Positions 1-12,065 of a stretch of DNA of 64,000 nucleotides are shown piece by piece; position 1 is the stretch's first letter, and each line of letters starts with the position of its first letter. The notes under the pieces were generated by a model. It had not been told where the DNA came from, did not search any database, and saw only the letters and a list, made by a program, of their open reading frames with translations. Source of the stretch: Neogale vison (Eukaryota; Chordata; Mammalia; Carnivora; Mustelidae); assembly GCF_020171115.1 (NCBI RefSeq), contig NC_058096.1, positions 160,006,501-160,070,500 on the forward strand, given 5' to 3'. Position numbers and translations under genes: made by a program.

Positions 1-1508
1 TCCACTGAAGCACATTGCTCCAGAGGCTAAGCAGAGGTGGAGCCCTTGTGGGGACAGTGTGGTCTCAGGTCCCGTGGAGTCACAGAAGGATTGGGGTGTC
101 TGAATATAGCAGAGTTCACAAGTATTAGAGTGGGGAAGCCAGCTACAGAGAGGAGCTCACTGAGGAGTGAGCTCTCAGTTTGGGATTACCTTAAACTGTG
201 ATCTGGGGCACAATCAGACCACTTCTCTTTGAGCAGGGATCTCACAAGTGGCAGATCTGGGGAGACTCACCTTACTTCTCTGGAGGCAGGAATCTTCTGG
301 TTTTGGAGACTCCAAATAGGGCTGTGTGCCAGAGACAGAAATGCTTGATCACAGGCCCAGTGAGCTTGGAGTGCAGCCAGAGATCAGGGAGATGGGAGTG
401 ACTGAGCGCTTTTTCTCGGCGGGTGCATTGAGGAGTGGGGCCCTGAGCTCTAGGCTCCTCCATGCCAGAGATTGGGAGGCCGTCATTTTCATTTCCATCC
501 TTCAGAGCTCTACAGAAAGCACTCAGAGAACAAAAGCTCCCAAGAGTGAACCCAGGTAGATTATTTAGCCTGGCCCCTAACAAGAGCGGAGCAATTCCAT
601 CTTGGGCAAAGACACTTGAGATTCACTACAACAGGCCCCTCCCCAGAAGATCAGCAAGAACATGCAGCCAAGACGAAGGTCACTGATCAAGAAGAATTGC
701 AGAATTCCAGAGGAGGGGAAAGCAAAGCATAGAATCCATGGTTTTCTCCCCATGATTCTTTAGTCTTGCAAAGTTAATTAATTATTTTTAATTTTATTTT
801 TTTCTTATTCTATTTTTTTAACTTTCACTCTTTCCTCTTTTATCATTTTTTAACTAGTTTATCTTAATACTTTTCTTTAAAAAAATCTTTTTGAACCATC
901 ATTGTTATAGTCATTATTTTTTTGTTATAGTCATATTTTATCCTTCATTGTATCTAACTTTATTTTTTGTATACATATAGGGTTTTCTCTTTTAAAAAAT
1001 TTTGAGATATGACTTCTTCTAATAGATCAAAATATACCCTAAATCTAGCACAGGGCTTTGTTCTAGTCTCCAGTCTGAGAAAATTCTCTCCACTTTCTTT
1101 TTCTTTCTTTTCCCAACCAACTTATTTTATCAGATTCTTTTTTAGAATTTTTTTTGAATTTTCATCTTTACAGTCATATTCCATCCCTTCATCATGTTTA
1201 CCCTTATTTTTGTATATATATATATAATATTTTCTTTCTTTAAATTTTTGAGAGGTAGTTTCTTCTAATAGACCAGAATACACCCAAATTCAAGTGGGTG
1301 GCTCTGTTCTATTCACCAGTCTAATATATACATATATATATATATATATTTTTTTTTCTTTTTTAAAATTTTTTTTCAACTTCTTTTTACCCCCTTTCTT
1401 CTCCCCATAATTTGGGGTCTCTTCTGATCTGGTTAACACACATTTTTCTGAGGTCTTTAGCGCCCTTTTAGTATTTTATTCTCTCCTTCATATATTCTTA
1501 CCTGGGTA
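1..1508 (+). other. L1 5' UTR
   Basis: The first ~700 bp are relatively GC-rich and match 34626-35390 of the second L1 copy closely (for example both carry a segment around 'gacagtgtggtctcagg'). From about 760 to 1500 the UTR becomes T-rich, with short TA runs at 1213-1230 and 1322-1350. In L1 elements this region carries the internal promoter; no activity can be inferred for this decayed copy. Confidence 0.85.
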
Positions 1509-1510
1509 AA

Positions 1511-2464
1511 ATGACAAGGTGGAAAAACTTACCACAAAAAACAAACAAACAAACAAACAAAAACAAGAGGCAGTACTAAAGGCTAGGGACCTAATCAATA
1601 CCAGCATTGGTAAAATGTCAGATCTAGAGTTCAGAATGACAATACTCAAGGTGCTAGCTGGGTTCGGAAAAGGCATAGAAGATATAAGAGGAAACCTGTC
1701 TGGAGAAATAAAAGCCCTTTCTGGAGAAATAAAAGAACTAAAATCTAACCAAGTTGAAATTTAAAAAAGCTATTAATGAGGCACAATAAAAAATGGAGGC
1801 TCTTACTGCTAGGATAAATGAAGCAGAAGTGAGAATTATTGATATAGAAGATGAAATAACAAAGAATAAAGAAGCTGAGCAAAAGAAAGACAAACAACTA
1901 CTGGACCATGAAGGGAGAGTTCGAGAGATAAGTGATACCGTAAGGTGAAACAATATTAGAATAATTGGGATTCCAGAAGAAGAAGAAAGAGAGAAGGGGG
2001 CAGAAGGTATATTGGAGTGAATTATTATAAAGAATTATTATAAAGAATTTCCCTAATATGGCAAAGTAAACAAATATCAAAATCCAGGAGACACAGAGAA
2101 CCTCCCTCAAAATCAATGAGAATAGGTCCACACCCTATTATCTAATAGTAAAACTTACAAGTCTAAGTGACAAAGAAAAAATCCTGAAAGCAGCCCAGGA
2201 CAAGAAGTCTCTAACATACAATGGTATAAATATTAGATTGGCAGCAGACCTATCCACAGAGATCTGGCAGGCCAGAAAGACCTGGCATGATATATTCAGA
2301 GCACTAAATGAGAAAAAATATGCAGCCAAGAATTCTACATCCAGTTAGGCTGTCAATGAAATAGAAGGAGAGATTAAAAGCTTCCAAGACAAACAAAAAA
2401 AAAAAAAAGGAATTTTCAGACACCAAAACAGCCCTATAGGAAATATTGAAATGGGGTCCTCTAA
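1511..2464 (+). pseudogene. L1 ORF1 remnant (RNA-binding chaperone protein), broken
   Basis: The expected start is ATG at 1511 (Met-Thr-Arg-Trp-Lys-Asn). The frame is lost within about 70 bp, where a CAAA-repeat expansion at 1538-1562 shifts it; the reading then continues in the frame that opens at 1519 up to 1764. That piece includes a coiled-coil-like stretch with a 21 bp internal tandem duplication (residues SGEIKALSGEIKE), present only once in the copy at 36.2 kb. The later part encodes recognisable C-terminal ORF1 sequence ('NIRLAADLSTE', 'WQARK') and the natural stop is at about 2462-2464. Several frameshifts and stops separate the pieces. The family protein is an RNA-binding trimer that packages L1 RNA. 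Confidence 0.85.
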
Positions 2465-5331
2465 GCAAAGAGAAAGCCTAAAGGTAGTAGACCAGAAAGG
2501 AACAGAGACAATATACGGTAACAGTCAACTTTCAGGCAATACAATGGCACTAAATTTCATATCTCTCAATAGTTATCCTGAATGTAAATGGGCTAAATGC
2601 CCCAATCAAAAGACACAGGGTATCAGAATGGATAACAAAACAAAACCCATCAATATGCTGTCTACAAGAAACTCATTTCAGAACTGAAGACACCTCCAGA
2701 TTTAAAGTGAGGGGGTGGAAAACAATTTACCATGCTAATGGACATCAGAAGAAAGGTGGGGTGGCAATCCTTGTATCAGATCAATTAGATTTTAAGCCAA
2801 AGACTATAATAAGAGATGAGGAAGGTCACTATATCATACTTAAAGAGTCCGCCCAACAAGAAGATCTAATAATTTTAAATATCTATGCCTCTAACATGGG
2901 AGCAGCCAACTATATAAACTAATTAATAACAAAATCAAAGAAACACATTGACAATAATACAATAATAGTAGGGGACTTTAACACCCCCCTCACTGAAATG
3001 GACAGATGATCAAAGCAAAAGATTAACAAGGAAATAAAGACCTTAAATGACACACTGGAACAGATGGACCTCACAGATATATTCAGAACATTCCATCCCA
3101 AAGAAACAGAATACACATTCTTCTCTAAGTGCACATGGAACATTCTCTAGAATAGATCACATCTTGGGTCACAAATCAGGTCTCAACAAGTACCAAAAGA
3201 CTAGGATCACTCCCTGCGTATTTTCAGAATGCTCTGAAGCTATAACTCAATCACAAGAGGAAATTTGGAAAAAACCCAAATACATGGAGACTAAACAGCA
3301 TCCTTCTAAAGAATGAATGGGTCAACCAGGAAATTAAAAATGAATTGAAAAATTTCATGGATGCAAATGATAATGAAAACTCAATGGTTCAAAATCTTTG
3401 GGACACAACAAAGGCAGTCCTGAGAGGAAAATATATAGCGATACAAGCCTTTCTCAAGAAACAAGAAAGGTCTCAAATACACAACCTAACCCTACACTTA
3501 AAGAAGCTAGAGAAAGAACAGTGAAGAAACCCTAGACCCAGCAGGAGAAGAGAAATAATAAAGATCAGAGCAGAAATCAATGAAATAAAAAACAAAAAAC
3601 AATAGAACAAATCAAAGAAACTAGGAGCTGGTTCCCTGAAAGAATTAATAAGATTGATAAATCCCTGGCCAGACTTATCAAGAAGAAAAAAGACCCAAAA
3701 AAATAAAATCATGAATGAAAGAGGAGAGATCACAACCAACACCAAAGAAATACAAACAATTATAAGAATATATTATGAACAACTATATACCAGCAAATTT
3801 GACAATCTGGAAGAAATGGATGCATTTCTAGAGATGTATAAACTACCAAAATTGAACCAGGAAGAATTAGAAAACCTTAACGGACCCATAACCAGTAAGG
3901 AGATTGTAGCAGTCATCAAAAATCTCCAAACAAACAAGAGCCCAGGGGCAGACGGCTTCCCAGGGGAATTCTACCAAACATTTAAAGAAGAATTATTTCT
4001 TATTATCCTGAAACTGTTTCAATAAACAGAAATGGAAGGAGAACTTCCAAACTCATTTTATGAGGCCAGGATTACCTTGATCCCAAAACCAGACAAGGAT
4101 TCCATCAAAAAAAAGAATTAGAGACCAATATCCTTGATGAACACAGATGTGAAAATTCTCACCAAAATACTAGCCAATAGGATCCAAAAGTAAATTAGAA
4201 GGATTATTCACCATGACCAAGTGCAATTTATTTCAGAACTGCAAGGTTGGTTCAACATCCACAAATCAATCAACTGTACAACACGTTAATAAAAGGAAGA
4301 ATAAGAATCATATGGTATTCTCAATAGATGCTGAAAAACATTTGACAAAGTACAGCATCCTTTCCTGATCAAAATCTTCAAAGTGTAAGGATAGAGAGAT
4401 AGTGTAGGGATACCTCAATATCATCAAAGCCATCTATGAAAAACCCACAGTGAATATCATTCTCAATGGAGGAAAACTGAGAGCTTTCCACTAAGGTCAG
4501 GAACACGGCAGGGATGTCCATTATCACCACTCCTATTCAACATAGTACTAGAAGTCCTAGCCTCACTAATCAGAAAACAAAAAGAAATTAAAGGCATCCA
4601 AATCGGCAAAGAAGAAGTTAAACTATCACTCTTTGTAGATGATATGATAGTATATGTGGAAAACCCAAAAGACTCCACTCCAAATCTTCTAGAACTTGTA
4701 CAGGAATTCAATAAAGTGTCAGGATATAAAATCAATGCACAGAAATCAGTTACATTTCTTTACACCAACTACAAAACAGAAGAAAGAGAAATTAAGGAGT
4801 CAATCCCAGTTACAATTGCACCCAAAACCATAAGATACCTAGGGCTAGTATCCAAAATCTATAAATAACTTAGCAAACTCAACACCGAAAGAACAAATAA
4901 TCCAATCAAGAAATGGGCAGAAGACATGAACAGACATTTCTGCAAAGAAGACATCCAGATGGCCAACAGACACATGAAAAAGTGCTCCATATCACTCGGC
5001 ATCAGGGAAATACAAATCAAAACCACAATGAGATATCACCTCACACCAGTCAGAATGGCTACAATCAACAAGTCAGGAAATGACAGATGCTGTCGAGGAT
5101 ATGGAGAAAGGGGAACCCTCCTATACTGTTGGTGGGAATGCAAGCTAGTGCAACCACTCTGGAAAACAGCATGGAGGTTCCTCAAAATGTTGAAAATAGA
5201 ACTACCCTATGACCCAGCAATTGCACCACTGGGTATTTACCCTAAAGATACAAATGTAGTGATCCAAAGGGGCACGTGCACCCGAATGTTTATAGCAGTA
5301 ACGTCTACAATAGCCAAACTATGGAAAGAAC

Positions 5332-5369
5332 CTAGATGTCCAACAATAGATGAATAGATCAGGAGTATG

Positions 5370-5411
<42 letters not shown>

Positions 5412-5649
5412 ATCACATATATATGGTTATATATATAATTATAATTATATATGTATATAATTATATATCCATATATATGATTATATTTATAATTTTATAT
5501 AATTATATTTATATAATTATATATTTATAATTTATATATTTATATTATATATAATCATATATATGTGATTACATATATATATTTATATATGTGTAATTAC
5601 ATATATAATCACATACTCCTGATCCATTCATCTATTGTTGGACATCTAG
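5332..5649. repeat. 318 bp AT-rich near-palindrome inside L1 ORF2
   Basis: A 41 bp L1 segment at 5332-5372 reappears as its reverse complement at 5609-5649 with one mismatch. The 236 bp between them is almost pure A/T and is itself symmetric about the same centre (about 5490.5): 5405-5425 pairs perfectly with 5556-5576 over 21 bp. Both outer arms are L1 sequence that is present only once in ordinary L1 copies, so the structure arose after or during insertion. Confidence 0.93.
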
Positions 5650-5750
5650 ATCCAACAATATAATATAATATTTTATATTTATATAATGTATTTATATATA
5701 AATTATATATAATTATAATATATTACATATATACACACACACACATACAT
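5650..5750. repeat. AT-rich tract with short (CA)n, right flank of the palindrome
   Basis: TA-rich simple sequence ends in a short CA run (about 5729-5740) and then rejoins normal L1 ORF2 sequence at 'caatggaatactatgcagcc'. A short direct copy 'ccaacaata' (5652-5660) repeats part of the left palindrome arm, which suggests the fold-back copying resumed on the original template here. Confidence 0.7.
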
Positions 5751-6244
5751 ATACAATGGAATACTATGCAGCCATCAAAAGAAAGGAAATCTTGCCATTT
5801 GCAACAATGTGGATAGAACTAGAGGTTATTATGCTGAGTGAAATAAGTTAATCAGAGAAAGACAATTATCATATGATCTCCCTGATATGAGGAATTTGAG
5901 AGGCAACTTGGGGACTTTGGGGGATAAGGAAAGATAAAATGAAACAAGATGGAATCGGGAAGGAGACAAACCATGAGACTCTTAATCTCACAAAACAAAT
6001 TGAGGGTTGCTGGGGGTTGGGGGTGTGGGGAGAGGGTGGTTGGGTTATGGACATTGGGGAGGGTATGTGCTATGGTGAGTGCTGTGAAGTGTGTAAACCT
6101 GGAAATTCACAGACCTGTACCCCTGGGGCTAATAATACATTATATGTTTTTAAAAATTTAAAAAATTTAAAAAATAACATTAAAAACCACAAAAGATTGA
6201 TGTTTGTGATATATAAATACTGCAATAAAACAAATTATTTAAAA

Positions 6245-6840
6245 AGGAAAATGAGTAATAGGAAAATAGTAGCCAATATAAGTGTAGAAAAATGTTTAAT
6301 ATCATCAGGGAAGTGCAAATTAAAACATTTTATATCCAGTATTGGCTATGGACTTATAAACTTTAAATATTTATATTTAATCCTGGAAGAAATTCATTTT
6401 GGCAAGAATGTGAAGCAGTATAATCCTTATGGGATGTTTCTATAAAGAGAAACAATTACTTTGGAAAATAATATGGCAATACCTAGAAAATGTTATAAGC
6501 TTCATATCCATTAACACAGCAATAAACCTCTTAGGTATATATCCTAGACAAGGTCTTCAAATATGTAGTGGGGCCCACATGTAAGAATATTCAAAACAGT
6601 GTTTGTGATGGCAAGGAATTCTTAAGAACCCAAATGTTTATCTGGAGAAGAATGGAAGCATAAGTGTGATTCGATCGATAATCAATTACTGAGTGGCATT
6701 GAAAACAAGGGAAAGAATCCCCAGCAAATCCGTGTTTTGGATTCTACTGATACATAAGCCAAAATATGCAAACAAGTTGAGAAATATTTTAGAGTAAATA
6801 AGCAGTGGTAAGACTGTGAAGACAAGTATAAGATTGATTA
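6245..6840 (+). mobile_element. Ancient L1 3' fragment (old L1M-like)
   Basis: Strongly diverged but in the recognisable order of the end of L1 ORF2: 'tcagggaagtgcaaattaaa', then a 'gcagtataatccttatggg' segment, 'acctcttaggtatatatcc', and 'acccaaatgtttatctgg'. No open frame survives. The boundary with the next L1 piece is uncertain. Confidence 0.5.
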
Positions 6841-6894
6841 ACCTTCAGGGGAGTAATTGTTTTGGGAGAAGAGATGGGAGGACTTCAAAGAAGC

Positions 6895-7081
6895 AGCACA
6901 GAGACTAAGAGTTAATGAACTACCCTATAATCCAGCAATTGCATGACTAGTTATTTATTCAAAAAGTACAAAAATACTAGTTCAAGGGAAGACATGAACC
7001 CACATGTTTACAGCAGCATTATCTTCAATAGTCAAATTGTGCAAACAACGCACGTGCCCAGATTGATGGATAGATAAAAAA

Positions 7082-7119
<38 letters not shown>

Positions 7120-7505
7120 AGAATACTACTCAGTCATAAAAAGAATGAGATGTTGCCATTTGCAATGACGTGGATGGAGCTAGAGCATATAATGCTAAGT
7201 GAAATAGGTCAATCAAAGAAAGACAAATACCATATGCTTTCACTCAAGTGTGGAATTTAAGAAACAAAACAAACAAAGGAAAAAAAAGAAGAGACAAACC
7301 AAGAAACAGACTCTAACTAGAGAGAACAAACTCATGGTTACCAGAGGGTATGGAGGACAGATAAAATTGGTCATGGGGATTAAGGAGTACACTTGCTGTG
7401 ATGAGCACAGGGTGTTGTATGTAAGTGTTGAATAACTATATTGTACGCCTGAAAATAATATCACACTGTATGTTAACTAACTGGAATTTAACAAAAAACT
7501 TAAAA
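6895..7505 (+). mobile_element. L1 3' end (ORF2 terminus plus 3' UTR), older carnivore L1
   Basis: It contains the terminal ORF2 block ('ctaccctataatccagcaat', 'ttgccatttgcaatgacgtg', 'gtgaaataggtcaatc') followed by a 3' UTR ending 'acactgtatgttaactaact' and an A-rich tail. A perfect (AC)18 array occupies 7083-7118, at the same point of ORF2 where the copy at 5.3 kb acquired its AT palindrome. No intact reading frame remains. Confidence 0.85.
7083..7118. repeat. (AC)18 microsatellite
   Basis: Uninterrupted AC dinucleotides inside the L1 fragment; likely polymorphic in length. Confidence 0.97.
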
Positions 7506-7519
7506 AAATGATAATGTCA

Positions 7520-8109
7520 AAAAAAAAGAAGTGTTACTATTCCATTTCCTAAATAAGGTGTTGGACACATGGGCAACAATTTAATTGTTATTCCTTAAAC
7601 TATGCTTTTTGCATTAGAGATAATAAATGAATTTTTCATGTATCTTAAGTATAACTTTCAAATACTTGTAAATGGGAGCTAAGATTGCTTAAGGCAACAA
7701 CATAAGTTTAAGTTGTCTGGTTTCTAATTCATGCACTACCAAGGATATTATGTATAAATAACAGATGCTCTCAATTCCTCAATTTCCTTATCTCTAATAT
7801 TGCAGATAACAACAGCATGAAGGTTTTTTTTTTTTCTTTTAAGATGATTAAATTAGTCCATACCAAATCTTAATCTGATGCCTGGCATAGAGTATACATA
7901 CATTATACATTGTTTGGCAAATACATACTTGAACATAAAATATCCCAACTTTTTTAAAGTTTCATAAATCATATAATATGATGAAACCTCTTTTAATATG
8001 TTTTAGATGTCTGTCATATGCCAAATTTTAGGGGTGGCACAAAAACTCTATTGTATACACAACAAAGATATAAACAGAATAATTTAAATAGATATATAAT
8101 CAACAAATC
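7520..8109. other. Unassigned AT-rich sequence
   Basis: No open frame, repeat family or motif that I can name. A T-run lies at 7826-7835. Confidence 0.5.
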
Positions 8110-9200
8110 TGTAAGTGTATTAAAAGATGACTACACCCCAGGTTTATTCTAGGAAAGCAGACATAGTTTAATTTCCAGCAAATATTAAGCTATTCTAATA
8201 CTTGAAGAGATTCAGAGATTAAATGATGTGATGATCTCAATCAGATGCCAAAAGAAGTAAAATATTCAACATTCGGAGCCAAAAATATCATGTTAGCTAA
8301 AAATAGGTGAAGATCTTGTATCTTACTTAATATCATGAACTTTCTACCAGGAATATAATGAACTAAAAATTTAATGATAAAATATTTTATATGTTCTGAC
8401 CAAAATCAGTGAAGAAGATAGGAAAGACTCTTATTACATTACTTCTCTGTTTTACTTTGTAATGGACTATTTAATAATTACTATGCATTCAAAACCCCCA
8501 TAAATGTTAGACACTCAACAACAACCTGGACTATTTTACCTAGAAGATAATGTGACAAACAATACCTATACTATGGGATGTGAGAGCTAGGACAGGGATG
8601 GTAATGAAAAGAATGTATGTACTCATGAAAAAATAGATCAATAGAACAGAATAGAATTCAGAATTAGACCCATTGATTTATAGAAATTTAACTTATTATG
8701 GAGGTGAAATTTCAATTATTGGGAATATGAGAAATCAATAAATGTTGTTGACACAAAGTTAGACTACTTTTTCATGTAAGCAAAAAAGATAGCAAGACAG
8801 GGATAAAGAAAGAGAGGGAGAAAGGGAGAGATTAAGGGGCTGTTACAAAGAAAGGTAACACTTTATGAATATATATGGTAGTATTAAAATATTTTATGGG
8901 ATAATATACATGTAACTTGGTGACAAAAAAGTCCTTCCAGATGCAAAATCTAAAAGTCAGAAAGTAAAATGATGACAGAATTGATTTCACACATATCATA
9001 TGAATTGTGGAAATTACCATAAGAGTTTGACATGTGACAGATGTGGAAACTTGTTTGTAACATGGATACAAAATACAAATCCATATTCATAAACAACTAA
9101 AAGAGCTCTCTTGGGAATCAAGAATAGCAAAGGGACATAAAATATAGACAATTAATCATTGACTTATGAAAAGACCATCTCTCTATTAACACAAACCACT
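8110..9200 (+). mobile_element. Probable ancient L1 ORF2 fragment, heavily decayed
   Basis: The order of weak matches follows L1 ORF2: 'aatcagatgccaaaagaagt' near 8238, then 'aatagaacagaatagaattc' near 8640 followed by 'gacccattgatttatagaaa' (the segment that encodes ENPEIDPQLYG in L1). Divergence is high enough that other old LINE sequence could be mixed in. Confidence 0.45.
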
Positions 9201-9204
9201 CTGA

Positions 9205-9590
9205 CCCCAACTCTCATTTTTCAAAAATATTTTTCCTCCTAGTTTTATTTTATTATTTATTCTAATCCAAAATAGCATTCTACTCCTTTCCCATGAGATT
9301 ATTATAGTGACAGTAATATATTGTGCTTTATCATTAATTGACCATCAGAACTTCTCTCTCTCTCACTCGATATATATAATTGAGAGATCAGATGTATAAT
9401 ATATAATATAATATAAATTAACATATTAATTTATATGTGAAGACTAATTTATATAGTTATATTTATATATGGTATATATATATTAGTTTATCTTGAAAAT
9501 TAATTTATCTATATAATCTTGCCTTTGCCAAGGATATATGCTAGAAGGAGATTTAAATCCTGCATCTTACTCTCTATATTTACATTTTAC
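9205..9590. other. Unassigned, with AT-rich low-complexity core
   Basis: TA-rich simple sequence occupies about 9368-9520, preceded by a short TC run. No repeat family recognised. Confidence 0.5.
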
Positions 9591-11510
9591 ATTATATTCT
9601 GCTCTGGGAGTCATCTGGAAAACAATGGTGGAATTGAGATTCTAAGGGTTTTAGACAAGCTATTCTAATACAAAATACAGGGATTAATGATCTAAGAGTG
9701 TGTCTAAAAGCTTTCTTAGTTGGTATATTGAAACTCAAGTTCACTGGTGCACTAAATTCAGCAAGATTGAAAACCAGAACTTCTGTGGTACACAATAGAG
9801 AAAAGGGGTTGAAAATTCAAGAATATGGGAATACTGGAATAGATGCTACCCCTGAAGAGACTCAGAGGAAGCTCCACTAAATTATTAAAAATACATCCTT
9901 GTAAACCTCTGTTACAGTTTGTGTCTACTGTCATTTCTTCAGTCTGAAGATAAAAGGGTATCTTTTGGGCTCCCATTTCACCCTTATGAATTTGGGCTCC
10001 CTATTTCGGTGAGAATAATATGATCCTGCAGTGGCAGATGCCAGATGGTGGCATTTAATCATTCTTAACAGGTAGATGCAATTGCTATAATAATCCACAG
10101 GGACACAGTCACGATCCAAGTATTCTGACTTTTCAGGGATCTATGACGATGACTAATTTTTCACAGGGGCCATAGGAATCAAAGAGATGGGCAGTTTACT
10201 AAGGTGTTACTTGATTTATGTAATCCAATAAATTCTAGATCAATGGAGATAAATCTGATTTGACTTCCCACAGTCAGTGAATAATATTGGAAAATCAGTG
10301 CCTGGGAAGTCTAAGGAAAAATGTGGATGTTCCCCTCAGAATGGAAACAGAATAAGACTATATTTGTGTACCATGAAAATGCTTACAGGTTGCATTCACT
10401 GTGACTCAGGCTGCCAATATCTAAGTGGTCAAGAGAAATTACCCTGGGGATATCAGTACATCTCTCTTTTCAGTTATCCCAGGTTTTACTTAATGGACTC
10501 AGAAGCAACACAGCCATTTTGGCAGCCATGAAGGTCCTGTGTAGGCTCAACTTCATGAATTCTCCATACATAGCCGATCTGATTGTTATATCTACCAACT
10601 ATGCAAATTGCCAATAACAGAGGTCAAACTCGAGCACTGATATGGCACCATTCCCAGAAGTGATGGGTAGAAGGGATTAGTGAGTCACCTAGTGACAGGT
10701 TGATTGCATTGGGAATTTTCAGTCTTGGGGAGAACAGCAAGCCATCCTTACAGAGATAGACACATATTCTAAATGCAAATTTGTCTTCCTTGTCCTCAAT
10801 TCTTCTATCAGCTCCATCTTAGACTGATGGAATGATTCATCACTGACATGGCATCACACACCATTTTTCAATGGTGGGGAACCTCATTTTACATGAAAGT
10901 AGACAATGAGCTTAATACCTACATCATTTACTAGTCTACTGTTTGTCACATCACCCAAAGGCAATCAACTTGCTTTAATAGTGAAATGGCCCATTAAAAG
11001 AAGAGTTGTACTATCAACTGAGAGAAAGCACCACATAAGATCCAGATACAATCTAAAGGATGTCGGGTAGTCTTTAAACCAGTGGCCAATATATGAAGGC
11101 ATTTCCCTATAATCAGAATTCACGAGTCTAGGAATTTAGGGGGGATAAAGGAGGGTTCTACTCACCTCGTAAGTTACTAACAGAGTTTTTGTATCTTGTC
11201 AACTTAGCAACTTAGAGTTCTTAAGAGAGGAATATTTTTATAAGAGAACATATCCATGGTCCCTCAAAATTAGAATCTGAGAATATCCATTTGCTAATTT
11301 GTTCTACTTGTGCTATTGAACTGAAAAGCATAGGGGAAAGCTGAAGTGAAAGGCTCCACTTGCCAAAGGAAAATTACATTGTTGCTACACAATAAGTACA
11401 AGAAAAATTGTGCTGGAACCTAGATGATTTATGTAGGGATCCATAGAACTTTAATGTCATTGCTGGGTGCCCCTGTAAACCACTTGGGTGATGACCCTGT
11501 CTTTAACCTG
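9590..11510 (+). mobile_element. Internal region of an ancient ERVL/MaLR-class endogenous retrovirus, decayed
   Basis: The 3' two thirds follow the order of the ERVL pol integrase region: a 'gatatggcaccattcccaga' segment near 10639, 'gacaggttgattgcattggg' near 10695, 'ctgacatggcatcacacacc' near 10843, 'cctcattttacatgaaagta' near 10880, 'aaaccagtggccaatatatg' near 11076, and 'agaattcacgagtctaggaa' near 11115. The upstream part (about 9840-10500) resembles MaLR/ERVL internal sequence. All frames are full of stops. No flanking LTR was recognised at either end, so this is an orphan internal block, probably split from its LTRs by later deletion or insertion. Family placement is from remembered patterns and needs a RepeatMasker run. 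Confidence 0.65.
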
Positions 11511-11839
11511 CTATTTTGTTCTTTGATGGTGGAAATATGTTCATGGTTATTTGTGTAATAAAAATAAGTAAAAATTGAACAGTGAAAAAACTGTTAATAT
11601 ACCAAATACTATGGAAACAAAAAAAAATTAGAAAGGAAGTAAGGATTTTTCTGAGCTTTAAAATATACTTTAAAGTTGGCAGGTGGCAATGTAATAAAAG
11701 CATATGACAATAAAAACATGAATGAATAACACAGAATAGAATAGTTGGAATAGAAAAGTTGGTTGGTACACCCTGATGATGTGTTTACAAAGGCTGATAG
11801 TGTGAACAGGGAGGCCTGAAGCCCTATATTCTAGTCTTT
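11511..11839. other. Unassigned sequence
   Basis: AT-rich; no repeat or gene recognised. Confidence 0.4.
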
Positions 11840-12065
11840 GGACTATGTCCTGACAATGATAAAGAACCATGCAGAGAAGTAACGTGGTCAGAAATGCGTT
11901 TTAGAAACATCAGAAGTAATACAATCAGAGGTGCATTTTAAAAAGATTTCTGGGAATACCTGGAAGGTTAATAAATATTCATTGATTGAGTAAATAAATA
12001 ATTGGAGGAATAAGAAGGAAAAGAAAGAGCTTAGCTAGGAAGCTATTAAAATTATTCAAGGGAGA
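11840..12065 (+). repeat. Fragment of an old, unclassified mammalian interspersed repeat
   Basis: The order 'gcagagaagtaacgtggtca', then 'gtgcattttaaaaagatttc', then 'tagctaggaagctattaaaa' resembles a common mammalian repeat whose family name I cannot assign safely. A related-looking fragment lies at 44690-45075. Confidence 0.35.

Larger units (their letters stand above)
2544..5890 (+). pseudogene. L1 ORF2 remnant (endonuclease and reverse transcriptase), broken
   Basis: It starts with ATG at 2544 (Met-Ala-Leu-Asn) and ends at the natural stop about 5888-5890. Visible endonuclease landmarks are 'GWKTIYHANGHQKKGG' near 2715-2760, 'VGDFNTPLTEMDR' near 2968-3008 and 'SRIDHI' near 3148-3165. Reverse-transcriptase landmarks include 'KSPGADGFPGEFYQ' near 3935-3976. 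The catalytic FADD box reads Phe-Val-Asp-Asp at 4632-4643, so the two aspartates survive but the preceding Ala is Val. The part of ORF2 that follows 'IRYLG' is deleted (about 1.2 kb) and sequence resumes in the cysteine-rich C-terminal third. There are many in-frame stops (for example at 2920-2922 and 4021-4025). Confidence 0.9.
1..6180 (+). mobile_element. Near full-length defective L1 (LINE-1), carnivore type
   Basis: The order is 5' UTR, ORF1 remnant, ORF2 remnant, short 3' UTR and an A-rich tail (about 6148-6180). It aligns segment by segment with the L1 copy at 34340-36875, whose true 5' end is present; by that comparison about 290 bp of the 5' end lies upstream of this window. Both ORFs carry many stops and frameshifts, a block of about 1.2 kb of ORF2 is missing at about 4841-4848, and a 318 bp AT palindrome interrupts ORF2 at 5332-5649. 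Because the 5' flank is outside the window, a target-site duplication cannot be tested. The element is incapable of autonomous movement. Confidence 0.95.

Noticed and set aside
5939..6445. 168-codon open frame, the longest in the window
   Set aside because: It starts in the L1 ORF2/3' UTR junction and runs through the A-tail into another L1 fragment; it is not the L1 frame and has no coding character.
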